A stretch of DNA of 64,000 nucleotides, taken from contig NW_024468912.1 of assembly GCF_011745365.1 (NCBI RefSeq), positions 2,790,001-2,854,000 on the forward strand. The letters run 5' to 3'. This DNA is from Cryphonectria parasitica EP155 (Eukaryota > Ascomycota > Sordariomycetes > Diaporthales > Cryphonectriaceae). Position numbers and translations under genes: made by a program. This document shows, one piece after another, positions 11,008-20,480 of this stretch (positions within the stretch are counted from its first letter, which is position 1; every line of letters begins with the position of its first letter). The notes beneath the pieces are model-generated. The model did not search any database, had not been told where the DNA came from, and worked only from the letters and a program-made list of their open reading frames with translations.

Positions 11008-11651
11008 CTTGGCTGAATTTCTGGTGATGTCGTTGTAGGAAGGAGTGAAGGAGGAGCTCTGAAAGCTATGGGTGGTGGTGACGAGAGTGAGAGAGGGAAT
11101 TGGCGGTAGAAGAAACAGGAAGCTCAAATGAGAAGAGGGAAAAAAAGGAAACCACGAAAAAGACTCGCGTTTGAAGTTGTTGATGTAGGGTGGTGCAGGG
11201 TGGTTTCTCCAAATCCTACCCCAGCTCTAGGTGGTTGTGTACTGCGGGTGCGTCAGACCAGACCTCAGGCCGGCTCTCTCCGTTAATCGGCAACGGGTCT
11301 TTTTTTGGTGGGTCCTCACCCACAGTTTACAGTCACCCTGAGCTGGGGCCCCACACATGGCCTGACTCTAGTACCTTCTCGAGCTGCTCACCTGCTGGGG
11401 TCCACAGCACATCAAAACACCACTTCTTCAGTATAGCTTCTGAATAGCCTCACTTTATCTCTACTTGGCAACTAACCCCACAAATCTTCATCCTTCGCCT
11501 AAAGTAGGGCCTTGTAGAATATCTATATGACATTTGAATCAACGCAGCTGCCAAGGCGACAAGGCCAGCAAGCAGGATTCTCTACCCAGTTCTTTGCTCT
11601 CTGTGTAGCCCATTCACGCTGCTACACAACCAGACCTTGCTCCATACTTTT
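11008..11651. other. Intergenic spacer between aminotransferase start and P450 end
   Basis: Contains the aminotransferase promoter and leader and the P450 3' region. No gene or repeat of note was seen. Confidence 0.5.
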
Positions 11652-13265
11652 TCAAGTTTCATTACTGGTACTTCTCCTCCTGACCTTTACAGCCAGAGAC
11701 TTGGGCAGCACAAACCAAAAGTCCTCACACTGCATCTCTTCGCCCGGCCTGGCCAGCTCGAACGCAAAATCCCTCAGCAGCCTCGGCACCAGCTTGGAGA
11801 TCTCCAGAATGCTGATGTGCCTTCCGATACACGTCCTCGAACCGAGGCCAAAGGGCAGGTAATACGCCTCCATCCTCTGCAGCCTGGCCTTGTTCCCGCC
11901 CACATCCGCCTCGGCCTGCGCCTCGAGCCAGCGCTCCGGCCTGAACACCTCGGCGTCGCGGCCCCAGACCTCCTCGTTCCTGTGTGCCGTCCACGCGTTG
12001 ACGCCGACGTTGGTACCAGCTGGGAGGAAATGGCCGGCCACCTCCACGCCGCCCTCAGGCACCACGCGCCACAGCGGCAGGCCGACAGCCGAGTGCAGGC
12101 GCAGGGCCTCCTTGACCACGGCGTCGAGGTACGGCATCTGGCGGGTTTCGTCAAAGGTGGGGCGCTCCGAGAGCTTTCCGCTCGTGGCGAACCCCATGAT
12201 CTCATCCTCGAGCCTGGCGAGCACGCGCGGGTTGACAAGTAGGTGGTACAACAGGCCGGACAGCGTCGATGCGGTGGTATCAGAGCCCGCCGTGATGTTT
12301 GACAGCCCGACCATGAAGATGTGGTCCTTGGTCGTCTTGTCGGGATTCTCGTCATGCCTATCCCATAATCTATCCGTAAAGTCCCTTGGCGTGCTGCCGC
12401 TGCTGCTGCTTCCCCTCTCCGCGCGGGCCTTGTGAATACCGCCGTGCAGCTTGCGCTCCTCCTCCCTGACCGCCATGCGCCTCCTCACAAAATCCATGTG
12501 TGCCACTCTCCCCGCCGAGCCGAACAGGCCCAACCTTGCCGACGGGTAAAAGATCCAGTCATGAACTCTCGGAAAGATGCCAACAAGGCTCGCGTACCGC
12601 ATGACGTCGTGCAGCTGGGCCATCATGCCCCTGATGTCCTCACCCGCGTCGAGGAAGCCAAAGCGGCCCCCAAAGGTGATGCACGCAATCACGTCGAACG
12701 CGTACGCTTGGAACCAGTGCGCCATGTCGACACGGTCTCCTCCTCCTCCTCCGCCTCCTCTTGCGCCTCTCGCCGCCATCTCGTCGAGCCTCTGGGCAAA
12801 GAGGTCCGCGCATTCGTCTACAAACGTCTCATACGACACGAGCGAGCTCATGCTGTAGACATTCTGGAACTGCTTGCGGCTCTCGGCATGCACCTTTATG
12901 TCCTGTTCCGAGAAAAGCGTCGTGACGACCCTCTTCCCGGGGGCCCGAGACCCTTGATACCAGTCTGACTTGGGAAACCTGGCGCCTATGCCGTAGATGG
13001 TCTTGATGGCGCTCGGGTCATCGATGCTTACGTGGCTGGGGGTGATGCGCACGAGAGGACCGTACTTGCGGTGCAGGGTGGTGTTTTCATGCTGGAAGTT
13101 GGCGTTGGCCACGCGGGTGAAGTACCACAGCCTCGTGAAGCGAGCGGCGTGAGGGCCTGGGATTCTGCGCAGCGGTGAGAAAAAGACCTCCCAGATGACA
13201 GTGTACAAGATGTATAGAACAAACAGGACGAGTACGCCCTTGATAACAAGAGAGGAGGAAATCAT
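11652..13265 (-). CDS. Cytochrome P450 monooxygenase (pisatin-demethylase-like group), intronless
   Basis: A single exon of 537 residues if started at the ATG at 13265. That start puts the membrane anchor (VIKGVLVLFVLYILYTVIW) at the N-terminus, followed by the proline hinge RRIPGPH. In-frame ATGs upstream (for example 13340) would add a non-hydrophobic leader and are not preferred. P450 signatures are complete: the I-helix AGSDTT, the K-helix EALRLHS (ExxR), FRPERWLE, and heme loop FGLGSRTCIG with the axial Cys at about residue 479. The N-terminal half (KYGPLVRITPSHVSIDD) and the I-helix region resemble fungal detoxifying P450s such as pisatin demethylases. The substrate cannot be told. No reductase or other biosynthetic gene is adjacent. 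GC-rich codon use and lack of introns stand out slightly from neighbours. Confidence 0.9.
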   Translation of the reverse strand: MISSSLVIKGVLVLFVLYILYTVIWEVFFSPLRRIPGPHAARFTRLWYFTRVANANFQHENTTLHRKYGPLVRITPSHVSIDDPSAIKTIYGIGARFPKSDWYQGSRAPGKRVVTTLFSEQDIKVHAESRKQFQNVYSMSSLVSYETFVDECADLFAQRLDEMAARGARGGGGGGGDRVDMAHWFQAYAFDVIACITFGGRFGFLDAGEDIRGMMAQLHDVMRYASLVGIFPRVHDWIFYPSARLGLFGSAGRVAHMDFVRRRMAVREEERKLHGGIHKARAERGSSSSGSTPRDFTDRLWDRHDENPDKTTKDHIFMVGLSNITAGSDTTASTLSGLLYHLLVNPRVLARLEDEIMGFATSGKLSERPTFDETRQMPYLDAVVKEALRLHSAVGLPLWRVVPEGGVEVAGHFLPAGTNVGVNAWTAHRNEEVWGRDAEVFRPERWLEAQAEADVGGNKARLQRMEAYYLPFGLGSRTCIGRHISILEISKLVPRLLRDFAFELARPGEEMQCEDFWFVLPKSLAVKVRRRSTSNET

Positions 13266-14102
13266 GGTGAGTGATGGGATATGTGCGTCGAGAGGCATGT
13301 ACACAAACTGTCTTTCTCGGACGATAATGGTAGCGGACATGAAGTTGAAGAGAAGAGGGGTTTGATTTAAGGTTTGACTGAATATATGTACGTTGGTCGG
13401 CCTCGTTTGCGGCAACAATTAAACCTCGGAACTACTGCTACTTACTAATTATTCAAGCAGAGTACTTTTAAGGAGATAAACAAGTTTTGAAGCTCATGGC
13501 ATATCTTCTCTCCAGAAGGGCAGTTATGAAGCGTTGCTATAGAGAAGACTAGTAGATTGGATTAACCATAAAATGTTGGCTCATTGTTTTGACCACATCT
13601 CGTTTGTCCTTGACCATTTTTAAAAAGATGATGAGAGGCGCTACGTTGCACTCCAATAAAGTCCTCCCGAGATTGTTTCGTGAAGCCATCATCACAACAA
13701 CGCCAGAAAGAAGATGAGAAAGGATTCGGCAGCACACAAGTACTGTACTCAAGGCAAATTATCAAGTGACCAGCACCAGGTCAGAGTGAGAGGCAAAAAC
13801 AGAGCTCGAGAGGCTTCCGTAACCAGCGTCCTGTTTTACGAAGACGATCTTCATCCTTCCAGGCTTTACAGTGAGGGTTAGGGTTATAGAGTCTATTCTC
13901 ATATGAAATAAATCTCTACTGAGGAAGTAACAGCCCATTGAAGAGTCATGAGGGAAGAAGGGAAATCGCAAACCACCACTCAGCCAAGCCATCCAAGTCA
14001 AGTCAAGCTAGCTTATCAACAGACTGCCAGAAAGAAAAGAGAGAGAAGAGAAGGAAAAAGAAGATATACATGTCCAAAAAAGACACAGCACACACACAAC
14101 AT
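13266..14102. other. Divergent promoter region between the P450 and a phosphatase gene
   Basis: No gene is supported. Holds the leaders of both flanking genes, and a telomere-like GGGTTAGGGTTA at about 13875-13886. Confidence 0.5.
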
Positions 14103-15290
14103 ATGGATTCCCCCTACACACAAGAACTCGAGGTCGCCATCGCCGCCGTCCAGGCCGCCGCGAGACTCAGCAGCCTCGTCCTCGCCCAGGCACAACGCCT
14201 CGCAGAAGAAAACAAAGACGCAGAAGAAGCCGGCCATGACGGCAATGACACCAGCACCAGCGAAGGACTAGGCGTCGTCGCAAAGGACGATCTCTCCCCA
14301 GTCACAGTAGGCGACTTCGCCATCCAGGCCCTCCTCACATGCACCATCCACGCCGCCTTCCCAGACGACAGGTTCGTGGGCGAAGAGTCGGCCGACGCCC
14401 TGCGGGCCAACCCAGCCCTCCTGCACCGCGTCTGGACCACCCTGCAGCAAGCTTCTTCAGGCGCCGCCGCCGTCGTCAAGATCCCAGACTCCCCCGAGCA
14501 GATGTGCCAGATGATTGACTGGTGCGGTACCGGCCGCCCAGACCAGGCCGCCCGCATCTGGGTGTTTGACCCCATCGACGGCACAGAGAACTTCGTGCAG
14601 GGCCTTGTCTACGCCGTCAACGTCGCTCTGCTGCACGACGGCCAACAAGCCCTGTCCGTGGTCGGCTGTCCCAACCTGTCTGCCTCCGTCGCCTACCCTG
14701 CCTCGGACGACTCGCTTGACCCGGCTGGGGAGGGGTGCATCCTCCTCGCCGTACGAGGCCACGGCGCCTTCATTCGGGGTCTGCACAACGTTGGCGACGA
14801 CACGAACTCCTCCTCCTCCTCCTCCTCCCCCTCCTCCTCTTCTTCTTCCCTCCTCAGACGTCTACCCAGTCACGCCCACCAGCCTCACCTCCTCTCCACC
14901 ACCGCCCGCAACAAATCAGGCCTGCCCACCGTCCACCAGGAAGTAGCCCACCGCCTAGGCGTCGAGTATCCCGGCAGCACCCTCCTGCCCTGGGTCCTCC
15001 GCTGGGTCCTCCTCGCTCTGGGCGTGGGCAACAGCACCTGGTGGGTGTACAAGTCGCGCGACCGCCTGGCCAAGATCTGGGACCACGCCGGCGCCATGTT
15101 GTTGTTCGAGGAGGTCGGCGGCAAGGTCAGTGACGTCGATGGCCGGGACATTGATCTGACCGCCGACAGGAAGATGATTGAAAACTATGGCATCGTCGCT
15201 GCGCCTGCACATTTACATGCGAGTCTCTTGACTACTATTCAGGAGGTGTTACGGGAGCAGCGGCCTGATCTGGCGACGAGGCCAGCATGA
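14103..15290 (+). CDS. Inositol-monophosphatase superfamily phosphatase, HAL2/MET22-like
   Basis: Single exon, 395 residues from the ATG at 14103 (MDSPYTQELEVAIAAVQ), which matches how HAL2-type proteins begin; an ATG at 14070 would add 11 residues. The superfamily is Mg-dependent and Li-sensitive. HAL2/MET22 members hydrolyse 3'-phosphoadenosine 5'-phosphate in sulfate assimilation and salt tolerance. Metal-binding motifs are present: GEES (after DDRFV), WVFDPIDGTENF, and WDHAGAMLLFEEVGG. The central motif is DPIDGTENFVQG rather than the usual HAL2 DPIDGTKGFLRG, so substrate may differ from PAP. A run of Ser codons (about 14806-14848) inserts a disordered loop. The region before WDHAG is divergent, with a hydrophobic LPWVLRWVLLALG stretch. 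The superfamily is sure, the exact substrate is not. Confidence 0.82.
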   Translation: MDSPYTQELEVAIAAVQAAARLSSLVLAQAQRLAEENKDAEEAGHDGNDTSTSEGLGVVAKDDLSPVTVGDFAIQALLTCTIHAAFPDDRFVGEESADALRANPALLHRVWTTLQQASSGAAAVVKIPDSPEQMCQMIDWCGTGRPDQAARIWVFDPIDGTENFVQGLVYAVNVALLHDGQQALSVVGCPNLSASVAYPASDDSLDPAGEGCILLAVRGHGAFIRGLHNVGDDTNSSSSSSSPSSSSSSLLRRLPSHAHQPHLLSTTARNKSGLPTVHQEVAHRLGVEYPGSTLLPWVLRWVLLALGVGNSTWWVYKSRDRLAKIWDHAGAMLLFEEVGGKVSDVDGRDIDLTADRKMIENYGIVAAPAHLHASLLTTIQEVLREQRPDLATRPA

Positions 15291-15909
15291 TAAATCTTTT
15301 TCTTCTTCTTCCTTCTTTCTCTTCGCTCCTCTATCAGTGGTGATCTGGCTGGGAATACATAGTGAAGATAGATAGGTCATACCCTGGTTGGTGTAAGATT
15401 ATTGGCATTATTGGTATTTGATTTATTATAATTTGTTGTTCACCATGAAGACACTGCACTATATTTGGGCTGAATGAAGCCTTTCCATTAAGCAGCCGTA
15501 GATAGCCCGTACCTCTCTCTCTCTCTCTCCCCGGTATCTCCTCAGAGGCTGACCGAGAGATCTCTTCAACAATAATTGAATCTGAACCTGTATCTGTCTG
15601 TATATGAAAATCCTTGATAGGCACTCGGACGCCCTCGCAATGCAAGTCTCAACAACAATGCTCGTATGCTTTGTCGTCCTATCCCATGCCCCGACCCTAC
15701 GCGCCTGGTGCCAATATGTCACGCCTTCTTCCCTCCCCTTCGCTTTCCATCCCATATGTCCTATGCTGCATTCAATGTCCCTCTAAACAAACAAAAGAAA
15801 GCAAAGGGGAAGGATGAGAAAAAAGATTATCCCAAACGCCTGACCAGAGAACTATAGTGGTCCGGTCATTTGTCTTTGTACTCTGATCGCTGCCTGTGCC
15901 AGGCTTCAC
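15291..15909. other. Convergent intergenic spacer
   Basis: Lies between the phosphatase end and the end of the large gene on the minus strand. A short (CT)n run is near 15513-15530. No gene supported. Confidence 0.5.
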
Positions 15910-18900
15910 TCATCGGATGCCCTGCCTCCATCTCTCCACACGATCCGTCTGTTGCCCACCCACTATGGGCACCCCGCCGGCCTGCACGCCATAGCTGGTG
16001 GCAGGCATTCCACCGTGGAAACCTACCCCGGCGCCATACGCAGTTTGGTTCGTCGCATACCCACCTGCCGCACCGATGCCTCCACCAAACGCCCCAAAGC
16101 CTCCTCCCTGGCCCAGCAGACTGCCACTGACGAAGGGACTGGCCTGCTGATACTGCGGCTGCTGCATGAAGCCTCCATTATACCCGTTGCCGAAGGGGTT
16201 GGGGGTGGCAAAGACGGGGTTCATGCCGTTCGCGTTGCCGTAGTTGCCAGCCGCGCCGATCAGATTCGTGCCGCTGACAGCTCGGGCGCCTTGGCTGTAC
16301 TGTCCCAGCTGGCCGATGCTCATGCTGGCACGAAGCTGATGACGGCTCGTCGAACGGACCGAACCGCCCAGGCCACCCATGTTGTCGTTGAACCTGCCGT
16401 TCTGGTATCCACCGGGCTGAACGACGCCACCACGGGGGTCTGTCAGGTTTGTGGGTATCTGGGCCCGGAACGCGCGCATCTTGACCTCTTGCTCGCGAGC
16501 GGCGCGGGCGGCCTCCTCCTCCTTGCGTCGACGCTCGACCTCGCGAGGGTCCATGTTGCCCTGCGGCCCCTCGAGTGGGTTTGCGCCGAGCACGCCCGCC
16601 AAGCTGAGGCGTCGGGATACAGTCTCCTTCTGGCTGCCGCCCGACACGACACGGATGCCCATCTCCTTCTCACGAGCCTCACGCTCCGCTTGCAGGCGGC
16701 GGCGGCGTTGCCCAAGTGTCTCTTCCTCCTCGGCAGGTGGAACTGCGTTCTTCTTGGCTTCCTCTTCCTCCTTTTTCTTCTTTTCGGCGGCCTCGTCGAC
16801 ACCCCACTCGCCGAGCAACTCCTCGGAGAAGGCCGTGCTGACAGGCCTGGCCCTCGGCAGGGGATTCGCTTCGTCCTCGGCCCGCAGTCTCCTCATGCGC
16901 TCGCCGAGGGTCTCGCCTTCGACCTCCTCTTCTGCGCCATCTTGGCCACCAGTGGCGCTGGCCGAAGCACTCAGCGGATGCACCATACGCAGTGGGCTGA
17001 CCGGATCTTTGTTGCTGCCGCCAGGCATCACCGAGAGCCTGGTGCCATTGCCGTTGGGCTGGAGATACATGCTGACAGGCACGGGCTTGCCCTGCAGCCT
17101 GTCCCGCCTCCGAGACAAAGGCTCGTTGTCGTCCTGGTCTCGTTTCTCCATCAAGCCCAACGGCCGGCTCATCTCCTGCAGGGCAATGGCCATATCTCGG
17201 TCGGTCGCCTCGGGACCAAGCTGCTTCTTGGCAGCTAATAGGCCCAGGGGTATATCCTCGTCGTCCTCGTCGTCGCTGTCCGCGTCGGAGTGATCCGCAG
17301 CCCAGGCCAGGTTCACCTTCTTCTTCTTCCGCTGCCCGGCCTCCATCTGCGCCACGGCATCGAGCTCCAGGAGCGTACTGTGGAGTCCAATGCCCTGGTG
17401 CAGGGGGTTGCGTGTGCGGTTCTTGTGCTGTTGCTTGCGCATCTGGAGCTCGGCCAGCAGCGTCGTAGGAGGACCTGTATATACCTGCTCTCCGTCTTCG
17501 GAGCCGGATCCTGAGCCCCTCTCATCCTCGTCAGGCGCGAGAGCCGAGTGCTCATCTACATCTGACGGCGAGTCCTCATCGCCAACAGAAGCCGACAGTT
17601 TCGAGCGGGCGTCTTCATCTTGCGCGTTGAGCAAGTTAACGCTACTCCTAGACTTGCTACGGCCGGGCAGCAGGGACCAGACCGATTTGCGCTTCTCGGT
17701 ATCCGGCACGGCGAGGGTAGTCGAAGCGCTCTTGGACAGTCTGTGCCCCTTCGCATTGCCGGCGGCCTCGGGTACCATGAGCTGGCTCTTGCGGCTGCTC
17801 TTTCTCTTCTCATGGCCATACACCTCCGCCCCGAGGTGACCTGCGAAGGCGTGGTCTGTGAAGGCGTTGACCGGGGCTGAGGCGGCCGCGTCCAGGATGC
17901 TATCTAATGTGTCCATCGCAGAACCATTCTTGACCTCAAGCTTGGGAGACTCGGTGGGCAGATCAAAGAAAACGCTGGCGCGCAGCTGGGGTGGCAGGTC
18001 CGCGAGGTTCATCCGGGACTGGCGTGCAGCAGACCCTCCAAGCTTGGCCGGGCGCCGCAGGTTATGCAGATCCGGCGAATCTAATGGCGAATTCTCGTGC
18101 GACGCCATTCCTGGGCCCTGGAGGGTAGCCAGTGCATGGTCCCGACCCAAGTCGCGAGAGCTGGAGTGTGCTGAGCTCGGCGTGACATCGTCGCCCAGCA
18201 GGTTCCCTGAGCTCGGCGTCAGATCGACTCCCAGCAGGTCAGTCGAGCCCTCTTCCTTCTCGAGCGGGTCAGGCAGCCAGAATCTGCTCTCTCGCGCAGC
18301 CTTGGGCATCTGGCTCAACACCTGGCTCCTGCGCGCGGTCCTCGCCGCCTGCGCAGCTTTCATGCCCTTGCCCAGCTTCGGCGGCAAATTCAGCATAGCT
18401 GGAACGCGAGCAGGATAGTAAAGCATCTGCTGGTTTGTCTCGGGGTCGAAGTAAGACTGGGGCCGAGCCGTCGTGGTTCTTCTCTGTTGTGCTGGTCGTG
18501 GTCGCGGCTGGGGCAACTCATCCTCTTGTTGTTGTGGAATAGGGAAATTCTCAGCCACCGAATCCGGGTCGCAGTGCATTCCATCAAAGTCGGCAAAGAC
18601 ATTGTCCTCATCGACAGTGTCAGGAGTTCCATATGCCCCGTGCTCGTGCTGGTGGAGGTCGACTGGAGGCTCATATTCGTCACGGACACGATCTGGCGGC
18701 GGGTTGGCGGGATTGCGAAGCTGCACGTCCACATCCCCGTGGTTGTCCCAATACGAGTCGCCAGCATAATGTTCCAGCATGACCGTCTCCTCCTGGCCGT
18801 TGTTGCTAGGATATTGTGCCGCGGTCTCTGCAACGTGGATGTCCGTAGCGTCAGGGTCGACATGCTGATGAGCCCTTGCGAGGATCGTGTGCTCATCGTC

Positions 18901-20388
18901 GCCCAGATCCTCCAGCTTAGGGGCCGTCCGGTCGGCCTCGTCCATGGCATCTAGTGTCAGAGTGGCCGGAGGCTCCATCTCGGCGATCTCGGCAAGGGAA
19001 AGCGGACCAGAGCGATTGCTGTGGACGCTATGGGTACTGTGGACGCTATGGACACTGCGCACACTGCGGACACTTCTTGTAGAGCCCTTTCCTGGACCAT
19101 CTCTTGACATAAAGGAGCCCGAAGACAAGTTGGGAAATGCCTCGCCGTCGATGGTTTCGGGTTTGCTCCTGGTGCTATTCGCTCTCGACAGGGGCCCGCT
19201 GCTCTTGCTTGCGCTCCTCAGACAGCCCGTCAGGGACTGCGTTGGACTCATGATGTAGCCGCCGGGAGAGTAGCCGCCCGTTCTTGCTGCGTTGTTCAGG
19301 CCGACAATCGAGCTTTGTGACAGCACCTGGGGGCTGTCGGTGGTGTGGTCGCCGGCGCTCCGGACGCTTGCGGCAAGGATGGACGAGCGGCGGCTGTCGC
19401 TGCGCTTTAGTTCGTTGTGGGCGTCCCTAATGGCATCCTCTATGCTGCTGGTCATAGAAAAGCGCTCAGCGGTAGCCTCGAGGGCGGCGATGTTGCTGGT
19501 GTAGGAGCCTGACCGGGCGTTGATGTCAGGGGCAGGATGACGGAGGACGGAGTTCGTAGAGGCAGTGCGGATGATGGTGGGCGAAAGTGGCGGCTCGATG
19601 GGCGAGGTCGGGGTGATGGGTGATCGTGTGGACGGGCGAGATGGGAGAGGATGTGCCACGAGACGCAGGGCGGAAGGACGTTGGATGCCCGTGTCAGGGG
19701 TTGACGTGGCGGAGGCACGATTAGAATGAGAGCCGCTGCTGGTCAGAATCGAGTTTGGCGGCAGGAGGGGAGCCGCCTCCGAGCCGGCGGAGTGGGGGGA
19801 GGAGATGGGCTGGTCCTCTGGAATCAGTTCGAGTTCGTGTCTCGGGCTGGCGAGGCCGTCCTGTTCGAGATGGAGCCGTTGTTGTAGGGCCTCGATTGTG
19901 GAGGCGAGAGAGTCTGTGGCCATGGGCTGTTGCTGCTGCTGGAGTGCGTCCTGGTCAATACCCTTGTCTATAGCGGGAAATGCATTCTCGCTTGGTGGTA
20001 CCGATTCCTCTGCAGGACGAGGAGATACACGAGCGGGACTTGCAGGGTCATTTTCATCCGTGGCTCGTGTTGCTGCTTGTATCTGTGTCTGTGTCTGTGC
20101 TTTTTTTGCCTGCGCCTGTGCATGTGCATGTGCATGTGCATGTGTCTGTGTCTGTATCTTCGTTTGTGCTTCTTCTGCCTGTCCTTCTTTTACTTCCTCC
20201 TGCGCCTGTACGGATTGGGCAGGTTGCGGCTGTGGTGCCTGCAAACGGCCCTGGCTCCGGTTCGGCGGTTGGGGGGCGTTGGCTCTGTCGTCTGTTGCAG
20301 CACCAGTAACAGCAGCAGGAGAAGAGCCTAAGCCAGTCTCGTGCAGCGCGTCTGTCGTGTCGTCTCGAGGAGTCGCGGTGGGATACAT
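15910..20388 (-). CDS. Large, mostly disordered conserved fungal protein of unknown function
   Basis: One exon of 1492 residues from the ATG at 20388 (MYPTATPRDDTTDA). The ORF is open further upstream but would then include a long poly-Cys run from a CTG repeat, which is not credible protein. I do not recognise a catalytic domain. The N-terminal third is low complexity (alternating Gln/His-Ala from a CATGTG hexanucleotide repeat near 20118-20143, Gln run, Ser/Pro). The middle has Ser/Thr-rich phosphosite-like stretches and RSVRSVRSVHSVHS repeats. The better-conserved part is C-terminal, with TLLAELQMRKQQHKNRTRNP, an acidic block, then two copies of an ETLGERMRRLRAE / ETLGQRRRRLQAE motif, likely helical. 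The tail is Gly/Asn/Gln/Tyr-rich. It may be a scaffold or a nuclear or RNA-related factor, but that is speculation. Confidence 0.8.
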   Translation of the reverse strand: MYPTATPRDDTTDALHETGLGSSPAAVTGAATDDRANAPQPPNRSQGRLQAPQPQPAQSVQAQEEVKEGQAEEAQTKIQTQTHAHAHAHAQAQAKKAQTQTQIQAATRATDENDPASPARVSPRPAEESVPPSENAFPAIDKGIDQDALQQQQQPMATDSLASTIEALQQRLHLEQDGLASPRHELELIPEDQPISSPHSAGSEAAPLLPPNSILTSSGSHSNRASATSTPDTGIQRPSALRLVAHPLPSRPSTRSPITPTSPIEPPLSPTIIRTASTNSVLRHPAPDINARSGSYTSNIAALEATAERFSMTSSIEDAIRDAHNELKRSDSRRSSILAASVRSAGDHTTDSPQVLSQSSIVGLNNAARTGGYSPGGYIMSPTQSLTGCLRSASKSSGPLSRANSTRSKPETIDGEAFPNLSSGSFMSRDGPGKGSTRSVRSVRSVHSVHSTHSVHSNRSGPLSLAEIAEMEPPATLTLDAMDEADRTAPKLEDLGDDEHTILARAHQHVDPDATDIHVAETAAQYPSNNGQEETVMLEHYAGDSYWDNHGDVDVQLRNPANPPPDRVRDEYEPPVDLHQHEHGAYGTPDTVDEDNVFADFDGMHCDPDSVAENFPIPQQQEDELPQPRPRPAQQRRTTTARPQSYFDPETNQQMLYYPARVPAMLNLPPKLGKGMKAAQAARTARRSQVLSQMPKAARESRFWLPDPLEKEEGSTDLLGVDLTPSSGNLLGDDVTPSSAHSSSRDLGRDHALATLQGPGMASHENSPLDSPDLHNLRRPAKLGGSAARQSRMNLADLPPQLRASVFFDLPTESPKLEVKNGSAMDTLDSILDAAASAPVNAFTDHAFAGHLGAEVYGHEKRKSSRKSQLMVPEAAGNAKGHRLSKSASTTLAVPDTEKRKSVWSLLPGRSKSRSSVNLLNAQDEDARSKLSASVGDEDSPSDVDEHSALAPDEDERGSGSGSEDGEQVYTGPPTTLLAELQMRKQQHKNRTRNPLHQGIGLHSTLLELDAVAQMEAGQRKKKKVNLAWAADHSDADSDDEDDEDIPLGLLAAKKQLGPEATDRDMAIALQEMSRPLGLMEKRDQDDNEPLSRRRDRLQGKPVPVSMYLQPNGNGTRLSVMPGGSNKDPVSPLRMVHPLSASASATGGQDGAEEEVEGETLGERMRRLRAEDEANPLPRARPVSTAFSEELLGEWGVDEAAEKKKKEEEEAKKNAVPPAEEEETLGQRRRRLQAEREAREKEMGIRVVSGGSQKETVSRRLSLAGVLGANPLEGPQGNMDPREVERRRKEEEAARAAREQEVKMRAFRAQIPTNLTDPRGGVVQPGGYQNGRFNDNMGGLGGSVRSTSRHQLRASMSIGQLGQYSQGARAVSGTNLIGAAGNYGNANGMNPVFATPNPFGNGYNGGFMQQPQYQQASPFVSGSLLGQGGGFGAFGGGIGAAGGYATNQTAYGAGVGFHGGMPATSYGVQAGGVPIVGGQQTDRVERWRQGIR

Positions 20389-20415
20389 GATCCTGCCTCG
20401 GGTGCCTCGGGAGAG

Positions 20416-20416
<1 letters not shown>

Positions 20417-20479
<63 letters not shown>
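20417..20479. repeat. (CAG)21 trinucleotide repeat; (CTG)21 in the leader of the large gene
   Basis: An uninterrupted run of 21 CAG units on the plus strand, 29 bp upstream of the ATG at 20388 on the minus strand. In the transcript it reads CUG repeats, expected to form a hairpin if the leader covers it. In frame with the downstream ORF it would encode Cys, which argues that translation begins after it. Confidence 0.92.

Positions 20480-20480
<1 letters not shown>

Noticed and set aside
14735..15133. Alternative-frame ORFs within the phosphatase
   Set aside because: GC-rich shadow frames with low-complexity Pro/Arg/Leu sequence and no domain.
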